Part shown: piece after piece, positions 24,075-34,740 of the stretch
How the letters are laid out: each line of letters begins with the position of its first letter
How positions within the stretch are numbered: position 1 is the first letter of the stretch
Assembly: GCA_035771175.1 (NCBI GenBank)
Contig: CM069612.1
Span: forward strand, 27,076,987-27,140,986
Reading direction: 5' to 3'
DNA from: Paratinospora sagittata
Taxonomy: Eukaryota; Streptophyta; Magnoliopsida; Ranunculales; Menispermaceae
DNA length: 64,000 nt
Notes under the pieces: generated by a model
The model's input: the letters and a program-made list of their open reading frames with translations, nothing else
What the model was told of the DNA's origin: nothing
Databases searched by the model: none
Program-made: the position numbers and the translations under genes

Positions 24075-24193
24075 AGTCTCATCAACTCATCAGTTAGAAG
24101 GTTTGCATTTATAGTAAATATTAACAGGAAATCTTATATCTAATCTCCTTTTTCCCTCTTCATTTAGAAAAAAAAAAAAAAACTATAAAAATA
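24075..24193 (-). repeat. inverted copy of the kinase-gene 3' flank
   Basis: Read on the minus strand, this matches the 3' flank of the kinase copies as seen at 23923-24010 and 18720-18800 (GATATAAGATTT.CTGTTA..ATTT, then AAACCTTCT.ACTGA). It therefore forms an inverted repeat with 23923-24010. It joins directly to the minus-strand LINE. Confidence 0.75.
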
Positions 24194-24752
24194 AGAAGCA
24201 TTTCTTTTTACTAAAAAATATAAAAGAGGTACATATTCAAGGAGCATAAGAGATGCTCAGCAGCAAAAACCAACATACAAAGCCCCAGACCACCTCAACT
24301 TAGACTAAAGCCTCCCAACATCTAAACCAATCCACAAAGGATGAACCTGCACCCAACTTCGAAGAGCTAATCCAAGAGGCAGCTTCGATTTTAAAATACT
24401 CAATAACCTGTCTCGCATCATTCTTAGAGTTCTGGAAAATTCTGCAATTGCGTTCATTCCAAATAGACCACATAACCGCCATTGACACAATGCATCCAAT
24501 AGCCTTACATCTGTTACTAACATTGTTGATATGATTAAACAAAAAACAATTTTCACATGAAAGGGGAGCAAAAAACTTGTCTGGCAGTAACCTCTCCCAA
24601 TCATTCCAAACCTGCAATGAGAACTGACAATTGAAAAACAGATGCTCAATTGTCTCCATATCTTGATAACACAACACGCAACATTGGGGCAAAAGACATG
24701 AAAAAGGCAAGCGTTTTTGCATCAGAGCTTGAGTACAAAGTCTATTAAGCGC
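24194..24752 (-). mobile_element. LINE 3' end (left arm, minus strand)
   Basis: A minus-strand frame encodes the zinc-binding C-terminus of a plant L1-type LINE reverse transcriptase protein (zf-RVT): LNRLCTQ, then a CVLCYQD...HLFFNC cysteine-histidine cluster, then MAVMWSIWNERN. The element continues across the copia insertion: its next 5' bases are at 32391-32434 (TTCCACTACCAAACAAAATT on the minus strand). It is 5'-truncated. By eye it is about 94% identical to the opposing copy at 32944-33585. Confidence 0.88.
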
Positions 24753-24757
24753 CACGA

Positions 24758-25010
24758 TGATGGAAACAAAAAAAGAAGAAGCAGAGGATACATAAAAAAA
24801 TAGAGGATATAATATTTTTCTGCTACATATTGATAAACAAACAACCTATAAATAGACTAATACATAACTGAAAGCAACATGAAAATAGGCACTATTCAAC
24901 GTTCAAAAAACAACTCCTATTGACTAGGTAAGCAAAAACTAACTTACTGACTTCCTAAAGACTAGGACAACTCAAGCGTGCAGAAACAAAAGAATTAAAT
25001 TTCCTCAACA
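24758..25010 (-). repeat. copia 3' LTR
   Basis: 253 bp, TGTTGAGG...TTTCCATCA when read on the minus strand. Partner of the LTR at 32139-32390. Confidence 0.93.
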
Positions 25011-25026
25011 ATCCCTCCCTTAAACT
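25011..25026 (-). promoter_or_regulatory. copia polypurine tract
   Basis: Immediately inside the 3' LTR, the minus strand reads AGTTTAAGGGAGGGAT, a purine-rich primer site for plus-strand DNA synthesis. Confidence 0.8.
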
Positions 25027-25081
25027 GATGTTCCAGACATACATCCAGTTTAATAAGAGTTAAACTTTGAAGCTCCATCCC

Positions 25082-28000
25082 TTAAATTGAAACATTTGAA
25101 GTACAAACACCAAGTAGTTTTCTGAGCTTCTGAAATGCAGGAAACTTGAGAGGCTTGGTTAGAATATCAGCAATCTGGTCTTCACTTCTGCAGTAAATAA
25201 GATTAATGACTCCATCATTTGTGAGATCCCTCAAGAAATGATACTTCACATCTATATGCTTGTATCGACCATGTAAAACTGGATTTTTTGAAAGTTTTAT
25301 TGCTGAACTGTTGTCACAATAAATCTGAGTTGGTCCATCCTCCTTGAAATGCAGCTCTTTAAGGATTTTCTTTAGCCAAATAGCTTGACAAGCACAAGCT
25401 GTTGCAGCAACAAATTCAGCTTCAGTGGATGATAATGTGACAATAGGTTGATTCTTTGATGACCATGAAACAGCTCCTGTCCCCATCATGAAAACATAAC
25501 CAGATGTGCTTTTTCGATCATCTGAATCTCCTGCATAATCACTATCTGTAAAGCCAAACAGATTTGACTTTTCTTCATTCTTGTAGAACAGCCCAAACTC
25601 CTTAGTACCTTGCAAGTAACGAAAAATTCTTTTTGCAGCCAAGAGATGAATCTCTGTAGGACATTCCATGTACCTGCTAATCACACTTACAACATGCATT
25701 ATATCAGGTCTTGTTGCTGTCAAATACATTAAACTCCCCACTATTTGTTTGTAGAGAGTGTTATCAACCTTCTTTCCTTCATTATCTTTGTTTAGCTTCA
25801 CTCCAAACTCAGATGGAGTATTTACAGGATTACAATCCTTCATCTGAAACCTGTCCAAGATTTCTCGCACATATTTCTTTTGAGAAATAAAAATTTCAAC
25901 AGAGGACTGCACCACTTCAATGCCAAGAAAGTAATGCATCATACCAAGATCAGACATCTCAAATTCAGCCATCATGGATTTCTTAAAAGTTCCAAACATG
26001 GCTGTATTATTTCCAGTGTAGATTAAACCATCTACATATAAGCAAACAATGAGCATTTTCCTTCCATCTTCAATCTTTATGAAAAGTGTATGTTCATAAG
26101 GACATTTTTGAAATCCTTCCTTCAAAAAATAAGTTTCTATAAGATTATACCAAGCCCGTGGAGCTTGTTTTAATCCATATAGAGCTTTCTTTAACTTATA
26201 CACTTTATGCTCATTGCCAAGTTTTACATAACCAGGAGGTTGATCGATAAATACCTCTTCTTTCAACTCTCCATGGAGGAATGCTGATTTCACGTCCAAC
26301 TGGAAGATTGGCCATGAGTTTTGAGCTGCCATAACAATCACCAATCTGATTGTATCATGCCTTGCAACTGGAGCAAAAACTTCTTTATAATCAACACCAA
26401 ACTCCTGCTTGTAGCCCTTAGCTACCAAGCGTGCCTTGTGCTTGTCAACCTCACCATTCTCCTTTAGCTTTGTTTTGTAAACCCACTTTACACCAATTGT
26501 CTTCTTCCCTTTTGGAAGATCACATAGCTCCCATGTATCATTTTTTTCAATGGCTGTAATTTCAGCATCCATAGCCTTTATCCATTTTGGTTCTTTGACA
26601 GCCACTTCAAAAATGGTAGGATCACAATCTGAAAATAAAGCAAAATGTGTAAGTGAATCATCACCTTGGTCAACTCCAGTTACCTCATAATTAGTCATCC
26701 ATGCTGGTCTTCTTCGAACACGTTGAGGCCTTTGTGATTCAGCTACAAGTGGGTTTTGATCAGCTATTGGAGCATTTTGAGTGACTTCCTCTTCTTGCTC
26801 ATTCTCCATGGGCTGCTGCCCTTTCTCCTCATTATCAAAATCTGCTGGAATGCTTTCTTTAAAACCATTTTGATTCCATGACCAGGTGCCTTTTTCATCA
26901 AATACCACATCGCGACTGATGACAATTTTCATGGTGCTAGGATTGTATAGTTTATAAGCTTTTGACTTATCACTAACACCAAGAAAAATGCATTTTTCAC
27001 CCTTATTATCTAGCTTCCTCCTCTTCTCATCTGGAATATGGACATAGGCAATACACCCAAAAATTCTAAAATGATCTACAACAGGTTTCCTTCCGCTCCA
27101 TGCTTCCTCTGGTGTCATATTTTGAACAACAAATGTGGGACTTCTGTTCAATATATGGATGCTCCAATTAACTGCTTCAGGCCAGAAAGTTTTTGGAATG
27201 CCACTTGTTGTCAAAATGCTTCGCACCGTATTCATAATAGTGCGGTTCTTCCTCTCGCATACACCATTCTGTTGGGGTGTATAAGCTACTGTAAGTTGTC
27301 TCTTAATTCCATGGTTCTCACAAAAATTTGCAAATTCATATGAGTTATATCCTCCACCGCGATCCGTGCGAAGAACTTTTATTGGGTTCCCAACTTCTTT
27401 TTCAACAAGCGCTTTATAACTTTTAAAAGCTACAAAGGCTTCAGATTTTTCTTGCAAAAGATAAACCCATATCTTACGACTATAATCATCAATGAAGGTA
27501 ATTAAATATCTTTTACCTCCATTAAAATGTGGTGTTATTGGCCCACAAATGTCGGAATGAACAATCTCCAATGCCTTCTTCGCCCTCCAAGATTTTCCTT
27601 GTGGGAATTGATTACAGTGTTGTTTGCTAACAACACATTCTTCACAAACTTGAGAAGAAGCTGTAATTTGAGGAAGCCCAGTCACCATATTCTTTTGTTG
27701 TAGTGTTTTCAATCTGCCAAAATTTAGATGCCCGTAGCGAAAGTGCCATAGCCATGCCTCATCTTCTAATTTTGTTGAGAAGCACGAATGAGCATTGTTG
27801 TGGAGATAAAGTGGGAACATACGATTCGCCGTCATGTTAACTTGAGCAATTAAGCCCAACTTTGAGTCTTGAATTTGACATACTCCATTTTTGATAAAAA
27901 TCTCATATCCTTTTTCTTGTAATTGACCCACACTAAGCAAGTTGGTCTTTAAATCTGGCACAAAAAGAACATTAGCGATAGTGTGAGTGGAATTTCCTTT

Positions 28001-28198
28001 GGTTTGGATTGTTACCTTTCCTTTTCCCATAACAGAAATTTTGGAGTTGTCACCAAACTTAACAGAGCTGCGAAAAGATTCATCCAAGTCAGAAAATGCC
28101 TCATTCTCTCCACACATGTGGATGCTGCAGCCAATGTCTAAACACCACATGTTTTGTTGAGTTTCTTCCTTCACGTGACACACCATCAAAAGAGACAC
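25082..28198 (-). pseudogene. copia polyprotein, protease-integrase-RT-RNase H part
   Basis: An uninterrupted 1038-codon frame. Protease: active-site region at residue 21 reads D-I-G where the family has D-S/T-G. GAG-pre-integrase zinc finger: H152, H157, C185, C188. Integrase: catalytic triad D216, D279, E315. Reverse transcriptase: QLDVKSAF (D635), YGLKQAPRAWY, and at 721-724 YVDG where the family has YVDD. RNase H: TDSDYAGD near the C-terminus with SSTEAE downstream. Loss of the second RT aspartate and of the protease Ser/Thr should abolish activity, although the frame is intact. The same frame runs upstream into gag but is separated by one TAA (28238-28240). Confidence 0.93.
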
Positions 28199-28237
28199 CT
28201 CTTCTTCCTTTTCTGCAAAGTTAGTTTGATCTCCACA

Positions 28238-28505
28238 TTATTTATTCAAATCAGTTTGACATTCTGATTTATAATGACCATACCTATGACATCTAAAACA
28301 TTCAACATTGGACTTGTTTGCTAACTTTGATCTATAAGTTGTTGAATGGTGGCCTCCACGTCCTCTACCTCTTCCTTGAAATTGACTCTCTTGATGATGA
28401 TGATTTTGTTGTTGGTTCCAAAGATCATTGTTGTTTCTACCTCCTCTACCTCGAGCTCTGCCTCTTCCTCGTCCTCTATTAGCTCTACTAGGTGTAGAAT
28501 GATTT
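28238..28505 (-). pseudogene. copia gag, C-terminal part with zinc knuckle
   Basis: Encodes an Arg/Gly-rich tract (GRGRGRARGRGG) followed by the CCHC zinc knuckle C-F-R-C-H-R-Y-G-H-Y-K-S-E-C, the RNA-binding end of gag. It ends at a TAA at 28238-28240 in frame with the pol part and is cut upstream by the solo LTR at 28506. The rest of gag lies at 31429-32080. Confidence 0.9.
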
Positions 28506-31428
28506 TGTGACGCCCCGAAAATTATTTCATTTAGCCCATAACCTAATTGCATTTTTGCCCAAACTCTATGTGTTGTCTTGATATGTTTGGTGTTTGTTTG
28601 ATGATTGTTTAATGTTTGTATAGTTGATGCTTGATAATGTATATAAATATATGTATCATAAATTGTATATGAGTCATGTTAAATTAAAGTATAATGCATA
28701 TGTTATGATTTATGCATGGGCTCATTAAACCATGAATTGATATGGGTTAGGATTGATTGAATAAAAGGATAAATGAAATTGAAAATTTGGTGTATTAAAT
28801 GGATTGGACATTTAAAATACATGTGGTTGGTATGGGTAGTATGAGACCAACACATGTGAAGGTTGGTGCATGAAAGTGGACAAGTGTCCAATGTCCACTT
28901 CTCTTCTTCAAGGAAGTGCTAGAATGAGTGGAGGGAATCAAGGAGAGAATCAAGGAGAGAATTAAGGAGAGAATCAAGGAGGGAATCAAGGAAGTGCTAG
29001 AAAGAGGTGAGTGGAGAGAAAGAAAAGAAGAGAAAGGAAAGAAGAAGAGAAGGAAGGAGAGAGTTGCAGAAGGAAGATCCCTGTGACATTTCCATCAAAG
29101 AGGTGGATCTTTGGAATATACGGTCCGATTGCGCTCAAATTTTATCAGCACGTTCGTAGCTTATGGTTCTTCATTCTGGTCGGTGGAGATCTTGATCAGA
29201 GGTTTCGTCTAAGAGATCTAACCTCTCAAACAAACCTGGTCGGAAAGTCTGGATTTCTCGCACCATTTTGCTCAAACTTATAGATCTCCTAAATCTACCG
29301 TTAGATGGCTACCAAATTTGGGTATGTGGTTTAAAACTGATATCTCTACATTATAAACGGTGGAGATCTTAATTAGAGGCGTTTTCTAAGAGATATAACC
29401 TCTCAAACGAAGCTGGTCGGAATTTCTGGGTTTCTCTTGCCGTTTTGGTCAAACTTGTAGATCTCCTCAATCTACCGTTGGATGGATATCAAATTTGGGT
29501 ATGTAGTTTATAACAGATATTTATGTATTCTAGATGGATATCAAATTTGCCGTTTAGTATTTTGTGTGATATAGCCATCTGAGTTTGGGTATTTACAGCA
29601 GGAAATGAGAAACTGTCTGATTAGATACTTGTTCATCAAATATACATATTTTTTCGGTCCACCGTTGGATTGGGCTGATATTTGGACAGAAGGTTTGTTT
29701 CTTCACATACTTCAATATGTATGGTTGATTTTGTGATTACATATTTCTATTGGTAGATTAATACATCTGAACAGAATATTAAATGAAGAATTGGTAAGGT
29801 GCTTGTATTGGACCTAAATTTAGAATATGAACTTAGACATTTCCAAATAGCTTGCATGTCAACTATGTTGACCTAGTTGCCATTGTTGATGAACCTATGA
29901 TGCAAAATCAGTGATATACATGGCTGAACATGGTGACCTAGTGTAAATCGACAATATGGCCTAAGTATGGAAAATTTCATATTTTAGGGCTTTTTATGCT
30001 TTTGGCCTAGAATCATTGAATTGATGCAACTTATGTTTAATTAAGCCTGAATAGGGTTGATTATGCCACTGATTTGGTGGTTGTGACCATATCATGGGTT
30101 AGGCCTACTTGAGATCAAGTGACCCAATTTGGGCATGCTTGTGCCTAAAGGAATTGAAAATCAGTATTTTTGATTAATAGAATGGTTTATGTATGAGAAC
30201 TATGCATTAGAGGCCTAAGTCATGTGATTTGAGTTGAATGATGAGATTAGATGGGATTTAGGCCTATTGTTTATATGTGGGCTGATTTAGGGTTGATGTG
30301 TAATGTCTATGTGATTGAGCATAGAAATTGATGTATGTTTCAGGATCTTGATTGGGTTGATTCGGTTTGGTGGTCGTGTGTGGTTAAATACTCTCGCGAG
30401 GCTTGGTTGTGAGTAGACTTCATTTATGATTATATCTTTTATGTCATCATATCACTTATATATATTGTATCTTGAAAGCATGAATGTGTTCTAATGTTTT
30501 GAATGATGCATTGATTTGAGAAAACCTTATGACTTTAGTTGGACCCATCTACCTGGCTAATAGGGGGACTTAACCTTGTCATAAGAGGGTTTTAGGAAAG
30601 AAAATGATTGGGATCAACGGCACGGTGAAATAGACGTGTACTAGTAACCCAAATAAACATGATTGGGATCAACGACACGGTGAAATAGACGTGTACTAGT
30701 AACCCAAGGCATGTGGAATGTGGGTCCAAATTGATAAACTTTTACTCGCATCGAACTTATTATAAATGCTTGATATCTATATGTTATGAGCTTTTAATCA
30801 TGCTACACATTGACATGCATACATGGTTTTTATTGATGAGTATTGATAGCATATTTGAATTCTATTCACTGAGCATCGTTGGCTCACCCTCATTTTCCTC
30901 TTTCAGGTCCTTCTGTCCCGAATAAGGGCAAAGGAGTAGTCATATCTTGAGGGCCTTGCCTGCGAGAGAATCCAAGGCCTCGATGTGAGTTGAGAGGCAT
31001 TTTGATTGAATTGTGTTTTAAATTATGAAGTACTATATTTTGGATTATGTAATTATAACACTTACCACATTGTAGTATGGGTGAGTTGAGACTTGTTAGA
31101 TAGACTATGTGGGCATATGACGGTTTTATTTGTACCCACAATTTTGGACTTTATGAGTATGTCAATGTTAATGGACTGTAGGGATTATGATTATTATTTA
31201 TGGTTCATTTTTTTATGGATTATCTCTTGTCTTGGATGATTAATACGGTTGGTAGTTTTGTTTAGTACCTTTTGATATTATGTCATTGTTTAAGATAAGG
31301 CTCGTAGGGTCTAAACCACCTCACGGGAGTTGAGGAGTGGTCGAAGATGCCTACGTCGGGCGTCCTGCCCCGGCATTCCGCACGTCATTCCCTGCGGGGT
31401 TGGTGGTCCGGGGCGCGGGGTCGCCACA
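28506..31428 (+). mobile_element. solo LTR 1 (~2.9 kb, gypsy-type), inside copia gag
   Basis: 2923 bp beginning TGTGACGCCCCG and ending GGGGTCGCCACA, flanked by GATTT (28501-28505) and AATTT (31429-31433), a 5-bp duplication with one mismatch. TG...CA ends, a 5-bp duplication, no coding content and two other copies of the same length (50519 and 55069) identify a long solo LTR. The TGTGACGCCCCG start is usual for plant gypsy elements with long LTRs; the clade is inference. It contains five units of a 12-bp repeat (AATCAAGG plus four bases) at about 28934-28990 and two tandem copies of a ~56-bp unit at about 30607-30707. Short frames in it are not genes. Confidence 0.9.
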
Positions 31429-32080
31429 AATTTTCTGATAAGGCTTTCAATGCTTGTTCTTCTTTTTCCTGCTGGTTAATTTTTTGCTCATGAACCAACA
31501 AAGAACTTTGTAATTCATCAATTGACAGTAAACCAACATCATTTGCTTCTTCTATAGCACAAACAATAAAATTAAATTTTGGTGTCAAAGATCGAAGAAT
31601 CTTCTCAACAATGAGAACATCCTCTGTCTTGTCGCCGTGGATCCTCATCTTGTTAACGATTGCCATCGTTCTTGAAAAATAGTCTGTAACTGATTCTCCT
31701 GACTTCATTCGAAGTATTTCGAACTCCAAACGAAGTGTTTGAAGCTACTGTCTCTTAGCTCTTGTTGTACCTTGGTACTTCTTCTTCATGGAATCTCAAA
31801 TATGCTTGGCTGTGTCTTTGCAAAGAATGGTTTCCAAGATTGAGCGATCAATAGCTTGGAAGAGATAATTCTTTGCTTTAAGATCCTTTAACTTCAGCCC
31901 TTCAAGCTTAGTCTTTTGTGCATCTGTCAGCACAACACCTACTGTTGGTTCTGCTACTCCAGAAACAACTGTCCAATATTCTTTGGACCTCAAGAAGTTC
32001 TCCATGAGCATGCTCCAATGATCATAGTGACCATCAAAGCGTGGAATGGCTGCCTGTACAAAACTTTCAGAAGCCATCAA
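31429..32080 (-). pseudogene. copia gag, N-terminal part with premature stops
   Basis: The start is ATG at 32078-32080 (MMASESFVQAAIPRFDGHYDHW, the usual copia gag opening; printed here only to show recognition of the family). The frame is stopped at 31796 after KDTAKHI and again about 50 bases further on, then stays open through the UBN2/gag region (YFSRTMAIVNKMRIHG) to the solo LTR at 31428. With the stop at 28238 there are at least three in-frame stops. Confidence 0.88.
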
Positions 32081-32125
32081 TTTTACTTTTTCTCTTCCTG
32101 AAACTCAACCTGGGACCTGTACCAA

Positions 32126-32137
32126 GCTCTGATACCA
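32126..32137 (-). promoter_or_regulatory. copia primer-binding site (initiator tRNA-Met)
   Basis: One base inside the 5' LTR the minus strand reads TGGTATCAGAGC, the classic complement of initiator tRNA-Met used by plant copia elements. Confidence 0.92.
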
Positions 32138-32138
32138 C

Positions 32139-32390
32139 TGATGGAAACAAAAAAAAGAAGAAGCAAAGGATACATAAAAAAAAGAGGATATAATATTTTT
32201 TTGCTACATATTGATAAACAAATAGCCTATAAATAGACTAATACATAACTGAAAGCAACATGAAATAAGGCACTATGCAACGTTCAAAAAACAACTCCTA
32301 TTGACTAGGTAAGCAAAACTAACTTACTGACTTCTTAAAGACTAGGACAACTCAAACGTGCAGAAACAAAAGAATTAAATTTCCTCAACA
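32139..32390 (-). repeat. copia 5' LTR
   Basis: 252 bp, ending at the duplicated CACGA. Differs from the 3' LTR at about ten positions by hand count. Confidence 0.93.
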
Positions 32391-32434
32391 CACGAGCCAT
32401 CCAAACACTCTAATTTTGTTTGGTAGTGGAACTC
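32391..32434 (-). mobile_element. LINE left arm, piece beyond the copia insertion
   Basis: The reverse complement ends GGATGGCTCGTG and continues at 24757 with GCGCTTAATAGAC once the copia and one CACGA are removed, matching the + strand LINE at about 32965-33018. At 32434/32435 the minus-strand LINE meets the plus-strand LINE. Confidence 0.85.
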
Positions 32435-33585
32435 AGTGTAATATGGTCCAAGTTACCTACCGTTAAGTATGGTTCGTCATTATCTAGAAGGGAATCTGGA
32501 AGCGCGTCCCATGTTACCTACCGTAACCTATGGAAATTAATCTCTAGTCTTTACCCTATATTTTCCCCACGTGTCATTCCCAAAGTTGGTGATGGTCAGT
32601 TGATTTGTTTTTGGAAGGATACTTTGAGTGGGGAATCACCCCTGCGACCCTATTTTCCATCACTGTTTTGTATATCCAATTGCCCCAATGCCCCCATTAG
32701 CTAGTTCCTCACTCATCTTCCATCCTCACCCCTTGAACAACCCTCCTGGAACTTTCATTTCACAAGAAATCCTTACCCTTAGGGAGGAGGCTGAAACCTG
32801 TACACTGTTATCTAAAATAAGTCATGTTCGTCTTTCCTTTTCATCAAGGGACACTTTCTTTTGGTCGCTTGATAACTCAGGATCCTTTTCATCCCAATCT
32901 CTTTTTTATTTCATCACTAACCACAATTCAACCCCAAATCCCACCTACTGTCAACATATTTGGAGAGTTCCACTACCAAACAAAATTAGAGTGTTTGGAT
33001 GGCTCGTGGCGCTTAATAGACTATGTACTCAAGATCTGCTGCAAAAACGCTTGCCTTTTTTATATCTTTCGCCCCAATGTTGCGTGTTGTGTTATCAAGA
33101 TATGGAGACAATTGAGCCTCTGTTTTTCAACTGTCAGTTCTCATTGCAAGTTTGGAATGATTGAGAGAGTTTACTGCTTGACAAGTTTTCTGCCCCCCTT
33201 TCATGTGAAAATTGTTTTTTTTTTAATCATATCAGCAATGTTAGTAGCAGAGGTAAGGCCATTGGATGCATTGTGTCAATGGCTGTTATGTGGTCTATTT
33301 GGAATGAACGCAATTGCAAATTTTTTTAGAACTCTAAGAATGATGCGAGACATGTTATTGAGTATTCTAAAATCGAAGCTGCCTCTTGGATTAGCTCTTC
33401 GAATTTGGGTGCAGGTTCATCCTATGCGGATTGGTTTAGATGTTGGGAGGCTTTAGTCTAAGTTGAGGTGGTCTAGGGCTTTGCGTGTTGGTTTTTGCTG
33501 CTGAGCATCTCTTATGATGCTCCTTGAATATGTACTTCTTTTATAATTTTTAGTAAAAATAAAAAATAAAAAAATTGTCTCTTCT
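32435..33585 (+). mobile_element. LINE 3' end (right arm, plus strand), decayed
   Basis: Three overlapping frames (32420-33456) together carry the C-terminal half of a LINE reverse transcriptase protein: a VGDGQLICFWKD block, IWRVPLPNKIRVFGWL, then CVLCYQD...LFFNC, then an MNAIAN remnant. Frameshifts separate them, so this is a pseudogene. The 3' end is an A-rich tail at about 33555-33585. It extends about 500 bases further 5' than the minus-strand arm. Confidence 0.85.
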
Positions 33586-33589
33586 CAAA

Positions 33590-34740
33590 AAAAAGAAATT
33601 GGCTTCTTGGGTTCTCTTAGCTTCTTTCCACCACTAATCTGAATAATCTTTCTAGGGCATTGACTTGACTTCTGAATTTGTATTACTTAAGCAGTTGAAA
33701 AGGACACACCATATCTCTCTTTTTCAAACAAAAGTGACCACTAAAAATCCTTTGTTTTCTTTATGTGGTATCCTTTATTTGCACTGCATTGTAGCACCCC
33801 AGTCCAAAAGTGGTGGGGTTGGTGATTACAACTCAAGCTATACGTAAGACTTCTCCTCTTAATACAATCCATAAGTATTAGAGTCGTATGTTCAGTTGAT
33901 AAACTTGAATCACTTGATATACATAGTTAGGTCTTGAGTGTAGCTTTTAAGTCAAGTGGTTTGTGACGTGGTATTAAAGTTTTATTATTGTGAGGTTTTA
34001 TGTTTAAATTCTAATCCTTATGCTTATTTCTCTCATTTATTAGCCTTGTCTTTCCTTCCTATTATAAATCTACTCCACGTGCCATCATGGACGCAGTGTG
34101 AAGGTCTATGTTTGCTTGATATAAAGAAGTGAGCCGTAACTTATCAGCTATAATTTGAAGGGTAGTGTGTCTATGTTCACTTGATATACATAGGTGGTCT
34201 CTACTTATCAGCTATAATTTTAAATGTTAATTGGTTTTTAACAATAAGTGTTGTCGAACACAATTAAATTGTAGTCATTTTAACAGTTTTTCATTAATAA
34301 TCATGATACCGATTTCTGAGGAGATTAGGATGGTTAATTAGGATTCCCAATTTCCAACTTGATCCAATAATTTCTTCTCCATGATTGGGCTCCAAAGTTA
34401 CTCTTCAAAATCTTAACTTAATCTGTAAGTTACTTCTTCTTCTTCTTCTTCGACTTGTTCTTGTTCTTCCCCCTTTCTTCTTTCTCTTATGCTTTTGCTT
34501 GTGAGTAATTGAGAAGTTTGAGATCATATCCATATTGGTGGCTTAGGAAAGGAATTAGGAACAAGCTTAAATTCCAACCATGTATGTGATGTGCACATGA
34601 GTGCTTTATGTGCTGAAGTTATTAATTTTGTATGTTTTATTTCTTCTATCTAATTTATAGATTCTTATGTAGCTTTTACAAAAAGTAGGATCCAAAGCTA
34701 AACAATCTTGGTTAGACGAGAGGTTCTTCTCAAAGATGAC
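33590..34740. other. 3' flank relic and upstream region of the intact kinase gene
   Basis: About 33640-33840 and 34330-34460 match the upstream modules of copies B and C (the CAGTCCAAAAGTGGTGGGG motif; 'aacttgatccaataattt'). A TTC-rich tract at 34434-34453 and a pyrimidine-rich leader precede the start codon. No unambiguous TATA box was chosen. Confidence 0.5.

Larger units (their letters stand above)
24758..32390 (-). mobile_element. Ty1/copia LTR retrotransposon inserted in a LINE
   Basis: A complete element with two ~252-bp LTRs (24758-25010 and 32139-32390), flanked by the 5-bp target duplication CACGA (24753-24757 and 32391-32395). In minus orientation the order is LTR, PBS, gag, protease, integrase, RT, RNase H, PPT, LTR, which is the copia order. 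Without the nested solo LTR it is about 4.7 kb, a usual copia length. The two LTRs differ at about 10 substitutions plus 2-3 indels by my count (about 4%), so the insertion is not recent. Gag contains at least three stops, and the protease and RT active sites carry substitutions, so it is not autonomous now. Confidence 0.95.

Noticed and set aside
24305..24649. Second open frame overlapping the LINE zinc-binding frame
   Set aside because: It is the same LINE sequence read in another frame; composition and motifs fit only the other frame.
28795..28989. Frame encoding repeated Ile-Leu-Ser-Leu
   Set aside because: Translation of the 12-bp LTR repeat; the same happens at 50807-51040.
28903..31141. 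Conserved short frames present in all three LTR copies
   Set aside because: Conserved only because the LTRs are recent copies; no domain, and the frames break between copies.
24758..32390. Single 7.6-kb copia element with unusually long internal region
   Set aside because: The extra 2.9 kb is a solo LTR with its own target duplication; the net element is of ordinary size.
34708..34740. Upstream in-frame extension of the intact kinase gene
   Set aside because: It begins with TTG, and paralogs start at the downstream ATG with the same MRMSSY.
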